This document shows, piece by piece, positions 15,100 to 23,663 of a stretch of DNA of 55,756 nt. The first letter of the stretch is position 1, and every line of letters starts with the position of its first letter. The stretch spans positions 1 through 55,756 of the forward strand of contig DASREM010000041.1 in assembly GCA_035652095.1 (NCBI GenBank). The letters run 5' to 3'. A model generated the notes under the pieces. That model did not search any database. It saw only the letters and a list, made by a program, of their open reading frames with translations, and was not told the origin of the DNA. The translations under genes and the position numbers were made by a program. Origin of the DNA: DASREM01 sp035652095 (GTDB taxonomy: Bacteria; Acidobacteriota; Terriglobia; Terriglobales; Acidobacteriaceae).

Positions 15100-16533
15100 C
15101 TAAGACCTGGCGGTAGAGGCGGTCGAGGTCTCGCCCAAGCCCATGGTCAGAAGGACTTGATTGGCGGCTTCGCCCCCGGAGCGGACGCAATCCGGAACAC
15201 CGATCCCGCGGAAGCCATTCCCGGCGAGGGCAAGTCCCGGGAGGTTTTGGCGATGACGCTCGATGCGCTCAAGCCGTTCAAGGTGACCGACTCCGTACTG
15301 TGCCATCGCACCTTTCCATTTGTAGACCCGCGCGAAGATTGGATCGGCGGAGAGTCCGATGATCTGGTTCAGTTCTCGACGTACGAGCGTCAGCATTTGT
15401 TCATCCGAGAGCTGAAGGATGGCTTCATCGCGAGAGCCTCCGAGGAAACAGCGCACCAGAGCTCGATCCTCGGGGGCGCGATGAGGAAACTTGTTATGCA
15501 CGAACGTGGCAGCGAGCATGCGCTTGCCTTCGCTGCGAGGGATCAGAAATCCAAAACCAGGGGGAAGGCTGCTGCGCACACTGCGATCGTAGCCCAAGGT
15601 CACTGTTGCGGAGGAACTGTAGTCGATCCCGCGAAGTTCGGCTGCGAGATTCTCATTCGCAGGTTGCAGCAGATTCGCAGCGGCTGGAGCAGGGGTCGCA
15701 ACAATGACCGAATCGAAATGATCGGATTGATATCCTGCCGAGATAAGCCAGCCGTCATCCTGCGGCTGCAAGGCTTGAACTGACACCCCCACGCGAAGAG
15801 ATCCCGGCGACAATCGCGGGAGAAGCGCATCAATTAACTGCTGCATCCCTTCTTTCAGTGAGGTGAACAGCGGACGCGCGGGGGTGCTGCTGGCGTGCGC
15901 CATTTTTCTTCGGGCTGACAGCATGGCGCGGCCGAGGCTTCCATGCTTTGCTTCCATTTCTGCGAAGCGAGGGAGGACTGCGCGAACGCTGAGCTGCGAA
16001 GCTTCTCCGCCATAGACTCCGGAAAGTAACGGGTCCGCGAGGCGGTCCACCATCTCCGGGCCGTAATGACGCTTGACGAGGTCGGCCACGGTTTCGTCGT
16101 GTTCGGCCTTGCGAGGCGGATGGAACCATTCCCCAGCCATGCGCAGCTTCGATTTCACGGAGAACAGGCGGGAAAACACAGTAGGCAGAATCTTCGTCGG
16201 GACCATGAACATGAGGCCGTCGGGCATCACGGTCAGCTTGCCGTTCACGAGGATGTAAGTTTTGCGGTCGGGGTCGTTGGAGCCGATTAGTTGATCGCCT
16301 AAGCCAACCGCCTTGCACAACTCCGCAGCCCATGGCTTTTCGGTAAGGAAGGAATCGGGGCCGGCCTCGATGAGGCACCCATCTTCGCGATCAGTAACCA
16401 GCACCCCTCCCATGCGAGAGCTGGCTTCGAACACGGTGTACTCGACGGGCATCCCGGCGCGGCATTTCTGTTCCAGCGTGTATGCGGCCGAAAGGCCGGA
16501 GATGCCGCCGCCGATAATAGCTACGCGCTTCAT
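15100..16533 (-). CDS. hemY: Protoporphyrinogen/coproporphyrinogen oxidase, HemY type
   Basis: This 477-residue FAD enzyme of the HemY family has the dinucleotide-binding motif IIGGGISGLSAAY at residues about 6-18, EAGPDSFLTEKP near 57-68, and the C-terminal FAD contact NGFRGIGVPDCVRSG. It oxidises protoporphyrinogen IX (or coproporphyrinogen III in the Gram-positive-type pathway) using O2. It is the last gene of hemE-hemH-hemY, nine bases behind hemH. No hemQ is seen nearby, so which branch is used cannot be decided from this window. Confidence 0.93.
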   Translation of the reverse strand: MKRVAIIGGGISGLSAAYTLEQKCRAGMPVEYTVFEASSRMGGVLVTDREDGCLIEAGPDSFLTEKPWAAELCKAVGLGDQLIGSNDPDRKTYILVNGKLTVMPDGLMFMVPTKILPTVFSRLFSVKSKLRMAGEWFHPPRKAEHDETVADLVKRHYGPEMVDRLADPLLSGVYGGEASQLSVRAVLPRFAEMEAKHGSLGRAMLSARRKMAHASSTPARPLFTSLKEGMQQLIDALLPRLSPGSLRVGVSVQALQPQDDGWLISAGYQSDHFDSVIVATPAPAAANLLQPANENLAAELRGIDYSSSATVTLGYDRSVRSSLPPGFGFLIPRSEGKRMLAATFVHNKFPHRAPEDRALVRCFLGGSRDEAILQLSDEQMLTLVRRELNQIIGLSADPIFARVYKWKGAMAQYGVGHLERLERIERHRQNLPGLALAGNGFRGIGVPDCVRSGGEAANQVLLTMGLGETSTASTARS

Positions 16534-16542
16534 GAAGTCTCT

Positions 16543-17472
16543 TCAGACGCTCTGGGCAACATTGATTCGGGAACGCACCAGCGACGCCAGAGCAGCGGTC
16601 AACAAAGGTGAGGCGTTCAAGGATTCCGCGCGCCAGAGGCCCATGCCGCGATCCTTGGCAAAGTTCTTAAAGCCGATATCGATGTCGTAGAGAATCTCTA
16701 CGTGGTCGCAAAGAAAGCCGATCGGCTGAATGAAAACGCCACTGTGTCCCTGGTCCTTCAAACCGCTGATCGTGTCCTCGACGGTCGGGCCGAGCCAGGC
16801 GCCGCCTGACATTCCCTGACTCTGGAAGGCGAAAGTCCAGCCCTCGGCGTTGAACCCCGCTTCGCCAGCTACAAGTTGCGCTGTTTGCTTTGCCTGGGCT
16901 TCGTAAGGATCCCCCTCGGCAATGGTTCGAACCGGCACGCTGTGAGCGGTAAAGATCACGGGGAGTGTTCCGCCGTACTGATCGCAGGCCCGATGCCAGG
17001 CTTTCAGCAACTTCTCTGTGAATGCACGAATGAGCAAAGGATGATCGTGCCAGGATTCAACAAAGTCGAATTCGATCGGAGCGCCGCCATCGCCGTGGAG
17101 GGCCGCCCGGTAAAGACCGACACTGGTGCGGGAATTCTGTGGAGCCAGACAGATGGCAATCGCGCGGGTGATCCCGTCCTGTTGCATTTCCTGAACAACG
17201 TCGCGGATGTAGGGCTTCCAATTGCGCATGCCGACGTAAACGGGAATCCCTAGTTGCCTGGCAAGAAGGTCCCGCTGTTCGAAAGTCCAACAGCTCAAGG
17301 GGGATTGGCCGATCAGACCATAGCGATGCTGCACTTCTTCAATGACCTTTGGGGGAACGGGCCGCCCGCCGGTCACCTGGAGAAGGAACTCAGGAATTTC
17401 GGAAACCTTGTCAGGAGTGCCGTGAGCCAGCAGGATCACCGCGAGTTTGGAAGGCGACGACCCCATATTCAA
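16543..17472 (-). CDS. hemH: Ferrochelatase
   Basis: This 309-residue protein inserts Fe2+ into the porphyrin ring. The metal-site histidine is in FTAHSVP (about residue 175) and the acidic partner in DHVEILYDIDI (about 255). The motif SQGMSGGAWLGPTVEDTI, with the Trp-Leu-Gly-Pro block, is typical of the family. Its start overlaps the hemE stop by four bases (ATGA), so the genes are translationally coupled. No C-terminal membrane tail or [2Fe-2S] cysteines are present, so this is a soluble bacterial type. Confidence 0.93.
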   Translation of the reverse strand: MNMGSSPSKLAVILLAHGTPDKVSEIPEFLLQVTGGRPVPPKVIEEVQHRYGLIGQSPLSCWTFEQRDLLARQLGIPVYVGMRNWKPYIRDVVQEMQQDGITRAIAICLAPQNSRTSVGLYRAALHGDGGAPIEFDFVESWHDHPLLIRAFTEKLLKAWHRACDQYGGTLPVIFTAHSVPVRTIAEGDPYEAQAKQTAQLVAGEAGFNAEGWTFAFQSQGMSGGAWLGPTVEDTISGLKDQGHSGVFIQPIGFLCDHVEILYDIDIGFKNFAKDRGMGLWRAESLNASPLLTAALASLVRSRINVAQSV

Positions 17473-18518
17473 CGTGCCGCAGCGGCAATGTTGGCAGAGT
17501 GCTCCTGCACAAATTTCGCCAGCGCCTTCACATTATCCACCGGCGTTTCCGGAAGAATGCCATGACCCAAATTGAAGATGTGCCCAGGAGCTCCGGCCGC
17601 TCGCCGAAGAATGTCTTCGGCTCGGGCCTTCAGCTCCTCCCAGTCCGCAAACAGGAGCACGGGATCCAGATTGCCCTGCACGGCGGTCTTGCCCAGGATC
17701 TTTCGCCCAGCATCGAGCGGAATGCGCCAATCAAGACCAATCACTTGAGCCCCGGTTTCGTTCATCGAGGAGAGCAGGGTGGCGCTGTCGGTACCGAAAT
17801 AAATTACGGGAACGCCGGATTTCTGGATCGCCTTCACGAGTTCAATGGTTCGAGGCAGGACGTAGCGACGATAGTCCTCGACACTGAGACATCCCACCCA
17901 ACTATCAAAAATCTGGATCGTGTCGGCGCCGGCGAGAACCTGGTCGATGGCGTAGGCGGCGACGACGGCATTGATTTTGCGCAGCAAATCGTCGAAGACA
18001 GCGGGAGCGGAGTACATCATCCGCTTGACGTGAATGTAATTACGAGAACCCCCGCCTTCGATCATGTAACTGGCCAAGGTGAAAGGAGCACCGCAAAAAC
18101 CGATGACCGGCAGGCGAGTACCGAAATGCTTGCAAACGGCGGCGACCGCTTCGGACACATAATGCAGGTCACCAGAACGGTCGGTCACGAGGCGGTCAAC
18201 ATCTTCCTTGTTGCGGAGGGGACGTTTCACGACCGGGCCCTCGCCCGCCTCGAAATGAAATGAAAGCCCCATGACCTCAAGGGGAAGGAGAAGGTCCGCG
18301 AAAATGATGGCGGCGTCTACTCCCAGGGCCTCGGCGGCGGTGATGGTGACCTCGGCGGCGACGGCAGGCCTCTTGCAGATATCAATAAGGGAGTATTTCT
18401 TGCGGACATCCCGGTACTCGGTCATGTAGCGGCCGGCCTGCCGCATGAACCAAACAGGGGTGCGATCCACGGATTGGCCTTTGCAGGCCCTGACGAAGAG
18501 AGAGTCGGGGGCGGACAT
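17469..18518 (-). CDS. hemE: Uroporphyrinogen III decarboxylase
   Basis: This 349-residue TIM-barrel enzyme converts uroporphyrinogen III to coproporphyrinogen III. The substrate-binding signature PVWFMRQAGRYMTEYR is at residues 21-36, with the catalytic Asp in ADLLLPLEVMG and the family motif GFCGAPFTLASYMIEGGGS. It is the first gene of the haem operon, and its promoter must lie in the 87 bases before 18606. Length and motifs are fully standard. Confidence 0.95.
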   Translation of the reverse strand: MSAPDSLFVRACKGQSVDRTPVWFMRQAGRYMTEYRDVRKKYSLIDICKRPAVAAEVTITAAEALGVDAAIIFADLLLPLEVMGLSFHFEAGEGPVVKRPLRNKEDVDRLVTDRSGDLHYVSEAVAAVCKHFGTRLPVIGFCGAPFTLASYMIEGGGSRNYIHVKRMMYSAPAVFDDLLRKINAVVAAYAIDQVLAGADTIQIFDSWVGCLSVEDYRRYVLPRTIELVKAIQKSGVPVIYFGTDSATLLSSMNETGAQVIGLDWRIPLDAGRKILGKTAVQGNLDPVLLFADWEELKARAEDILRRAAGAPGHIFNLGHGILPETPVDNVKALAKFVQEHSANIAAAAR

Positions 18519-18605
18519 GAATCTCTAAATGTAGCATTTCGGGGGAAGTAAGGCGATCAGCAGCCGGCTGGGGCCGGAGAGAAGGTCGACTCTCTCCGAG
18601 GAGCC

Positions 18606-19103
18606 CTAAACCGGATCGATCGATTGGACCTGAATGGATTGGCCGGAAGGATCAAGGATACCGATGACCCGAACTTTCTGGCCCTCGAACTGTTTGGCGC
18701 GGTCTTGTGCGTCAAGTTGATACGAAGTGGAGTCGGACTTCAGAACATAGGAATCGCCGTGCTTCTGGATCGTGCCCAGAAAGGTACGCGTGGCTGGCGA
18801 CTGATTCTGTTCAGAGCCCTGGGGCTGCGCGGCAGCGGGCTGAGTTGTTGGAGCAGTATCGGGAGCAGGTGTCGGGTTATGCTGCGGCTGCGTTTCAGCC
18901 TGGGGATCAGGACCAAGCGGTTGCTGACCGGAGGGCGGCACGGGCTGCGGTGCTTGCATTCCGGACCAGGCAATCAAGTCGGAGCTGGCCAAGTCACGAG
19001 CGTCGGGAATCGGAGCTGGCTCAGAGGGATCGTTCTGGGCAAACGAGCAGGGTACGATAACCAACAAAGCCATCAACAACATGAGCGAGGAAAAGCGATT
19101 CAT
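18606..19103 (-). CDS. Exported DUF5818-type protein
   Basis: The start at 19103 has GGAG at good spacing and leads into a signal peptide (LMLLMALLVIVPCSFAQ). The open frame reaches 19418, but that extension has no export or coding character. The 165-residue product has a low-complexity Pro/Gln/Ala-rich linker (about residues 40-105). It ends in a small beta-barrel of about 60 residues (RTFLGTIQKHGDSYVLKSD, then DRAKQFEGQKVRVIG), matching the DUF5818 / OB-like domain frequent in Acidobacteria. Its role is unknown; such domains may bind ligands in the periplasm. Confidence 0.75.
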   Translation of the reverse strand: MNRFSSLMLLMALLVIVPCSFAQNDPSEPAPIPDARDLASSDLIAWSGMQAPQPVPPSGQQPLGPDPQAETQPQHNPTPAPDTAPTTQPAAAQPQGSEQNQSPATRTFLGTIQKHGDSYVLKSDSTSYQLDAQDRAKQFEGQKVRVIGILDPSGQSIQVQSIDPV

Positions 19104-19379
19104 AAGAGACTCCGATGAGCGCGGCTTATGATGCAAAAGGCGGGCCGTTCGTATCCTCGTTAGTTTGTGCGAGGTCAGCGAAAAGTGGCGTTTCGAGAAA
19201 AGAAGTTTCTGCCTAAGAGTTGGGAAAATCGCCGTACAGAGTTTCCTGTAGGCCTCGATCCTGGGCTGTGCCACCGGGGGCTCGAGGTGCCCTAATGAGT
19301 AAGAAGGCACCAAGAGAGTACCGTCCGCGGGAGGCAAAATCGTCCTATGATCGGCAGAGAATTTCTTCGGGGGTATGCG

Positions 19380-19568
19380 ATGGCAGCGAGCCAGGTAGTT
19401 CTGTACTTCGACAAGCAAGAGGATGCAGTGCTGTTTACCTTAGCTGCCAGCTCGGTGCTTTCAGCGGAGGAGCCGAGCCGGCAAAAAGAGGCTCTGGCGA
19501 AGATCGCCGGCGAGATCAGTAAGGCAAGCCGGATCACCACCGAGGGCGTGCTCAAGGCAGCAGAGTAG
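19380..19568 (+). CDS. Small soluble hypothetical protein
   Basis: ATG 19380 follows GGGGGT at a suitable distance; an in-frame ATG at 19347 lacks one. The 62-residue protein (starting MAASQVVLYFDKQEDAVLF) has mixed beta-alpha character, is mostly acidic in the middle and contains no Cys. It ends two bases before the convergent stop of the response regulator gene. Codon use matches the neighbours. I recall similar unnamed proteins in Acidobacteria but no function. Confidence 0.55.
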   Translation: MAASQVVLYFDKQEDAVLFTLAASSVLSAEEPSRQKEALAKIAGEISKASRITTEGVLKAAE

Positions 19569-19570
19569 GT

Positions 19571-20329
19571 TTATCGCGGAATGTCTACGCGGTATCCGAT
19601 GCCACGGACGGTTTTCAGGTAAGTAGGATTGTCCGGGTCGGGCTCAATCTTTTCCCGCAAACGACGCACATAGACATCCACTGAGCGTGGAGTTACGAAG
19701 GATCCCTCCGTCCAAACCGCGTCGAGGAGTTGGTCGCGCGTGAAGACCCTGGCTGGGTGCCGAGCAAGGTAATCCAACAATCGAAATTCCCGGGTCGTGG
19801 TAGAGATATTGTGCCCGTTCACGCGAACGATCATCGCGGTGGCGTCAATCTCAATGTTTCCCAGCTTAAGCACTTCGTTTCCAGCGGGCTCACCAATACT
19901 CCGCAGGACAGCGCGTACGCGAGCAATCAGTTCGCGCGGGCTGAAGGGCTTGGTGATGTAGTCGTCGCCTCCGAGTTCCAGGCCTTTGATGCGATCTGAT
20001 TCAGAAGTCTTGGCGGTCAGGAAGATGATGTGGGAGGAAGAGAGCACCTGATTGCGCTTGATATGCCGGCAAAGCTCCAGGCCATCACTACCCGGAATCA
20101 TGATGTCGAGCAGGAACAAAGCAGGGACACTTTTCAATGCTTCGTCAATCACGGAAACCGAGGAAGGGAACCAGCGAGGTGCGTAGCCTGAAATCTCAAG
20201 GTGAAGGCAGATAAGGCGGGCGATATCAGTATCATCTTCGACCACGAAGATCAGGGGCTTCGAAGAAGAGACCTCCTGTGGAAGCCGGCTTTGGCCCGCG
20301 GTGCTCGGGGTGTCCCCGGGGAAAGACAC
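19571..20329 (-). CDS. OmpR/PhoB-type response regulator
   Basis: This 252-residue regulator has a receiver domain in residues about 26-140, with the acidic pair EDD at 31-33, the phosphoacceptor Asp75 in LLDIMIPG, and the Thr/Lys switch residues in FLTAKT and ITKPFSP. The C-terminal winged helix covers about 155-250 (TTREFRLLDYLARHPARVFTRDQLLDAVW, quoted in part, then VRRLREKIEPD). It binds DNA as a phosphorylated dimer. No histidine kinase gene lies within the window, so it is an orphan here. The start is GTG 20329; a 20-residue N-terminal extension before the receiver is slightly unusual. Confidence 0.92.
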   Translation of the reverse strand: MSFPGDTPSTAGQSRLPQEVSSSKPLIFVVEDDTDIARLICLHLEISGYAPRWFPSSVSVIDEALKSVPALFLLDIMIPGSDGLELCRHIKRNQVLSSSHIIFLTAKTSESDRIKGLELGGDDYITKPFSPRELIARVRAVLRSIGEPAGNEVLKLGNIEIDATAMIVRVNGHNISTTTREFRLLDYLARHPARVFTRDQLLDAVWTEGSFVTPRSVDVYVRRLREKIEPDPDNPTYLKTVRGIGYRVDIPR

Positions 20330-20462
20330 GAATACCAGTCCTGTTCTAAGTAGTTGAAAGGTGGATTTTGCAGTGTGGATGTTTCAGGAGTGTTGTCGAG
20401 AGATTAAAACTGCATGAATTCGGTGGGCTTGGGGGAGGGCCACCTTTGCTATCGTGAGCAGC

Positions 20463-20696
20463 TTAGGAGCCGAAGCTGCGGATTGGAATTACCTCTGCCA
20501 ATGCCCGGGTGAAAGCGGCATCGCGCTTGACTGCCACGGAGCGGATGCTCCGCAGCCGAGGGTTGGATTGACGCTTCGATATTTTGGTACGTCCGGGATC
20601 GCGACGTGACGCTTGCAACGCTTCAAGGGCCCTGATGGCTTTGTCGAACTTGGCGCGTTCCGAACGCAGTTCGATCAGAATCTCATCGATGTCCAA
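20463..20696 (-). CDS. Small basic hypothetical protein with TTG start
   Basis: A TTG at 20696 follows a strong AAAGGGGGG ribosome binding site by seven bases and gives a product beginning MDIDEILIELRSERAKFD. The open frame runs up to 20747, but no start signal is seen there. The 77-residue protein has an N-terminal amphipathic helix (residues 1-28, like other short 'L-x-E-R-x-x-I-D-x-A-I' proteins of Acidobacteria) and a very basic Arg/Lys/Ser-rich C-terminal half. Function is unknown; nucleic-acid binding is possible. Confidence 0.55.
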   Translation of the reverse strand: MDIDEILIELRSERAKFDKAIRALEALQASRRDPGRTKISKRQSNPRLRSIRSVAVKRDAAFTRALAEVIPIRSFGS

Positions 20697-20774
20697 GATG
20701 TCCCCCCTTTCCTGGGTCTGAACTTTGCCGCGGTGTATATCACGCACGGACCAGGAAATGAGGAGAAAATGAGA

Positions 20775-20796
20775 TTTGTTCGGTTTTCAGAACAAA
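20775..20796 (-). terminator. Hairpin after the molybdoenzyme operon
   Basis: TTTGTTC and GAACAAA form a perfect seven-base inverted repeat with an eight-base loop, six bases beyond the stop of the large molybdoenzyme gene. On the minus strand it is followed by ATCTCATTTTC, a weak U-tract. It most likely ends the operon, but an operator for the small gene at 20696 is an alternative. Confidence 0.4.
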
Positions 20797-20801
20797 CCGG
20801 A

Positions 20802-23648
20802 TCAGCGCTTGTGTTCGACGTAGTACGCTGATTCGACAGGCCGGACAACACGCGGAAACCAGAGCGGGCGGCGCAGGTTGCCGTTTGCGGGACGAGTCAG
20901 AGCCTTCCACTTCAGGTAGACGGCGTGGGAAAGGTTGGTATCCACGAAGATGTCACCGTAACGGTCTTCCGGGGCTGCTCTTTCAACGCGCACCATCTGA
21001 TGCCAGCAATGCATGCCGCTGACGGGATCCGGATGAACTGGGAAGGTGATGTCCTGATGGACGCCAGCATCGCTCCACCAGACGCGCTTGGTGTCGGGAT
21101 CGGGACTCGCGTAAGGGGCCACGCCCGAGAGTTGACGCATCTTCCATTGTCCTTTGCCAACTTCTTTCAAATCCACCCAGGCGCTGGAAAGGCGCTCAAC
21201 CTGCTCGTCTTTGTTAATCCGCCAACGTCCCAGGTGATGCGAGCAGGCGACCACGCCAGGAGCAAGGCCCTCAGTTACCCAGGCGTGAAGCACGAAGAAA
21301 CCGATTTCAGTGTGAACCTTGATCAGGTCGCCGGTGGAAACATGGCCGATCTTTTCGGCGTCCAGTGGATTCAGCCAGAGAGGATTCTTGTGGGAGATTT
21401 CGTAAAGCAGCTTGGCATTGCCTGAGCGGGTGTGGATCAAATTAGGCAAACGGAAGATCGGAAGCAAGGTGTAAACGTCGCCATGGGCATGCTGGGGCCA
21501 GTCCACGGTCGGCATGTGAATGGGATCGAAGTCGTCGTGAGCGGCGCCGACAGATTGCGCTTGCGCGGAACGATGGATGTGGCTTCTATAGTATTCCGGC
21601 AAGGCGAACTCCGGCCAATTCCAGTCCGCCATGGTCCTGGAAAAAATCTCCAGTTTGCGCGAAGGCGTGTTGTAACCGACTACAGCCCTGCCGTCTACGA
21701 CCACACCGACGGGCTTGCCTTGTTTGGTGATTAGGTTATTGGAGCCGGTCTGAGCGCCATCGAGTTCGGATTGCGCGATCGGTTTCTCATTCAGTTTATA
21801 GACGTCGGTGGTCACTTCGAAGGCGCCGTACTTGCGCATGTACTCAAGCGGGGACAAGTTTTCTTTTTGCGCGGCCTCCGGAAGACCGGGAACTGAGTTT
21901 TCGAAGATCCAACGGTAGTACTCTTCCACGGTGAGTTTCTGCCCAGGACGGTATGGCGATTCGAACCACTTGCGGATGCCCATGGACCCATCGGGATCGA
22001 TGGCCCACGAGAGATTAATCCAGAACTCATCTTCTTCCCAGACTTCCCCGGGATTGGCCTGGTAGGTGTACTCGAATTTTTCACCGGCGCGCTCGCGAAG
22101 CACACGAAGCACGGGTTGACGGAAGCCGATCCAGCGTCCCGCGTAGGACTCCTGACTCATCAAATCGTGACGCTCGGAACTGAAACCCATGGGGAGAACG
22201 TAGTCGGCGAACCAAGCAGTCTCGCTCCAGGTGGGAGTGAGCGCCGCATGCAGGCCGACCTTATCTTCATCGCGCAGCATTTCAATCCAGGAAAATCCGT
22301 CAGGATACGTCCACACAGGGTTGAAGACGCGGGTGAAGTAGGCCTGGATACAGCCACGGCCTTCTTTGAGAAAATGCGGGAGAAGGAAGGACATCTCATG
22401 AGTACAGAGCGGCCACTCCGGCGGGTAAAGAAGCTCGTTCCAATTTTTTTGGGGGGGTGGGACCGAGAATGGCTTAGGAACAAACTTGTTCCAGGCGTTC
22501 AGATTGTGTCCGCCTTCGGTGCCGACCGAACCGGTAAGGACATGTAAGAGCATCAGAGCACGCGCGGATTGCCAGCCGCCAAGGTTTCCGGAGGCGCTGC
22601 CGCGCCACAGATGAGACGCGAAGCGGGATCCCGCGGCGGCAATTTCGCGGGCAAGGCGGACAATGATGTTCGCTTTCACGCCGCTTTCTTTTTCCGCGAA
22701 CTCCGGAGTGAAAGTTGCATAGTGCTGCTTCAGTGCTTCCACGAACTCTTCAAAGCTTCTGCCAGCACCTGGGAAACCTTCGAGTTCTAACTCTTCCCAA
22801 TTCGTCCAATTCCTGACGAAACCGGCGTCGAAACGATTCTCCTTAAGGATCACCATGGCCATGGCGAGCAGGACGGCCGCTTCCGTGCCGGGGTAAGTAG
22901 GCAACCAATAGTCGGCCATGCTGGCAGTGTTAGACAGGCGCGGGTCCATCACGGCGAGCTTGGCCCCCGCCATTTTGCCGTCAATGATGCGCTGGGCATG
23001 GGGATTGAAGTAGTGTCCGGATTCAAGATGCGCGGACAGCAGGAGAATGAATCGCGAGTTAGCGTGATCGGGCGAAGGCCGGTCGGCATAATGCCAGAGC
23101 AGATATCCGAGACGGGCCGATGAGGAGCAGACATTGGTGTGAGAATTGTGGCCGTCGATTCCCCAGGCTTGCAGCGTGCGTTCCATGATGAAGTCATGAC
23201 CGGGACGGCCCACGTGGTACATAACTTCTTCCCCGCGACCTTCCTGGATTGCTTTGCGAATGCGCAAGCCGAAGGTTTCGAGCACCTCGGCCCAGGTGGT
23301 GCGCTCCCACTTGCCGCCACCGCGAGGGCCCACGCGCTTCATGGGATAGAGCACGCGGTCGGGATCATGAATCTGATTGATGGTGGCGGGGCCTTTGGCA
23401 CAAAGGCGTCCCCGGCTGGAGGGATGCCTGGGATTGCCCTCGAATTTCGCGACCTCGCCCGTCTGTTTATCTACGTACGCGAGCATTCCGCAAGCGGACT
23501 CGCAGTTGAAGCAGATGGTGGGAACGAGTTGATAATGCTTTTCGACTTTGCGGGGCCACTGCTCGGGGTCATACTCCACCCAATCGTCCCATTCCTCCAC
23601 CGGCGGATGAGACGAGAGATGGCTTCCGAAGCGTTTGAAATTATCCAT
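20802..23648 (-). CDS. Molybdopterin oxidoreductase, catalytic subunit (CISM family, SoeA/PsrA-like)
   Basis: This is a 948-residue DMSO-reductase-family enzyme. An N-terminal [4Fe-4S] site is formed by Cys46, 49, 53 and 83. The molybdenum ligand is probably Cys174 in TNVCSSSARLG, and the C-terminal third carries the pterin-binding beta-barrel (HTRSGNAKLLYEISHKNPLW region). There is no twin-arginine signal at the start (MDNFKRFGSH), so the enzyme should face the cytoplasm, as in SoeA-type sulfite dehydrogenases and unlike most polysulfide or thiosulfate reductases. The partner Fe-S/membrane subunit gene precedes it by 15 bases. The physiological substrate cannot be told from sequence; sulfur compounds are a reasonable guess. 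Confidence 0.85.
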   Translation of the reverse strand: MDNFKRFGSHLSSHPPVEEWDDWVEYDPEQWPRKVEKHYQLVPTICFNCESACGMLAYVDKQTGEVAKFEGNPRHPSSRGRLCAKGPATINQIHDPDRVLYPMKRVGPRGGGKWERTTWAEVLETFGLRIRKAIQEGRGEEVMYHVGRPGHDFIMERTLQAWGIDGHNSHTNVCSSSARLGYLLWHYADRPSPDHANSRFILLLSAHLESGHYFNPHAQRIIDGKMAGAKLAVMDPRLSNTASMADYWLPTYPGTEAAVLLAMAMVILKENRFDAGFVRNWTNWEELELEGFPGAGRSFEEFVEALKQHYATFTPEFAEKESGVKANIIVRLAREIAAAGSRFASHLWRGSASGNLGGWQSARALMLLHVLTGSVGTEGGHNLNAWNKFVPKPFSVPPPQKNWNELLYPPEWPLCTHEMSFLLPHFLKEGRGCIQAYFTRVFNPVWTYPDGFSWIEMLRDEDKVGLHAALTPTWSETAWFADYVLPMGFSSERHDLMSQESYAGRWIGFRQPVLRVLRERAGEKFEYTYQANPGEVWEEDEFWINLSWAIDPDGSMGIRKWFESPYRPGQKLTVEEYYRWIFENSVPGLPEAAQKENLSPLEYMRKYGAFEVTTDVYKLNEKPIAQSELDGAQTGSNNLITKQGKPVGVVVDGRAVVGYNTPSRKLEIFSRTMADWNWPEFALPEYYRSHIHRSAQAQSVGAAHDDFDPIHMPTVDWPQHAHGDVYTLLPIFRLPNLIHTRSGNAKLLYEISHKNPLWLNPLDAEKIGHVSTGDLIKVHTEIGFFVLHAWVTEGLAPGVVACSHHLGRWRINKDEQVERLSSAWVDLKEVGKGQWKMRQLSGVAPYASPDPDTKRVWWSDAGVHQDITFPVHPDPVSGMHCWHQMVRVERAAPEDRYGDIFVDTNLSHAVYLKWKALTRPANGNLRRPLWFPRVVRPVESAYYVEHKR

Positions 23649-23663
23649 ATCAATTCTCTGCCT

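Noticed and set aside
17349..18263. 304-residue plus-strand frame opposite hemE/hemH
   Set aside because: It is antisense to genes with full catalytic motifs. Its sequence is low in normal protein features.
18576..18597. GGAGAGA/TCTCTCC hairpin between DUF5818 and hemE genes
   Set aside because: It lies close to the haem promoter and has no T-tract. It could be chance, so it was not listed as a site.
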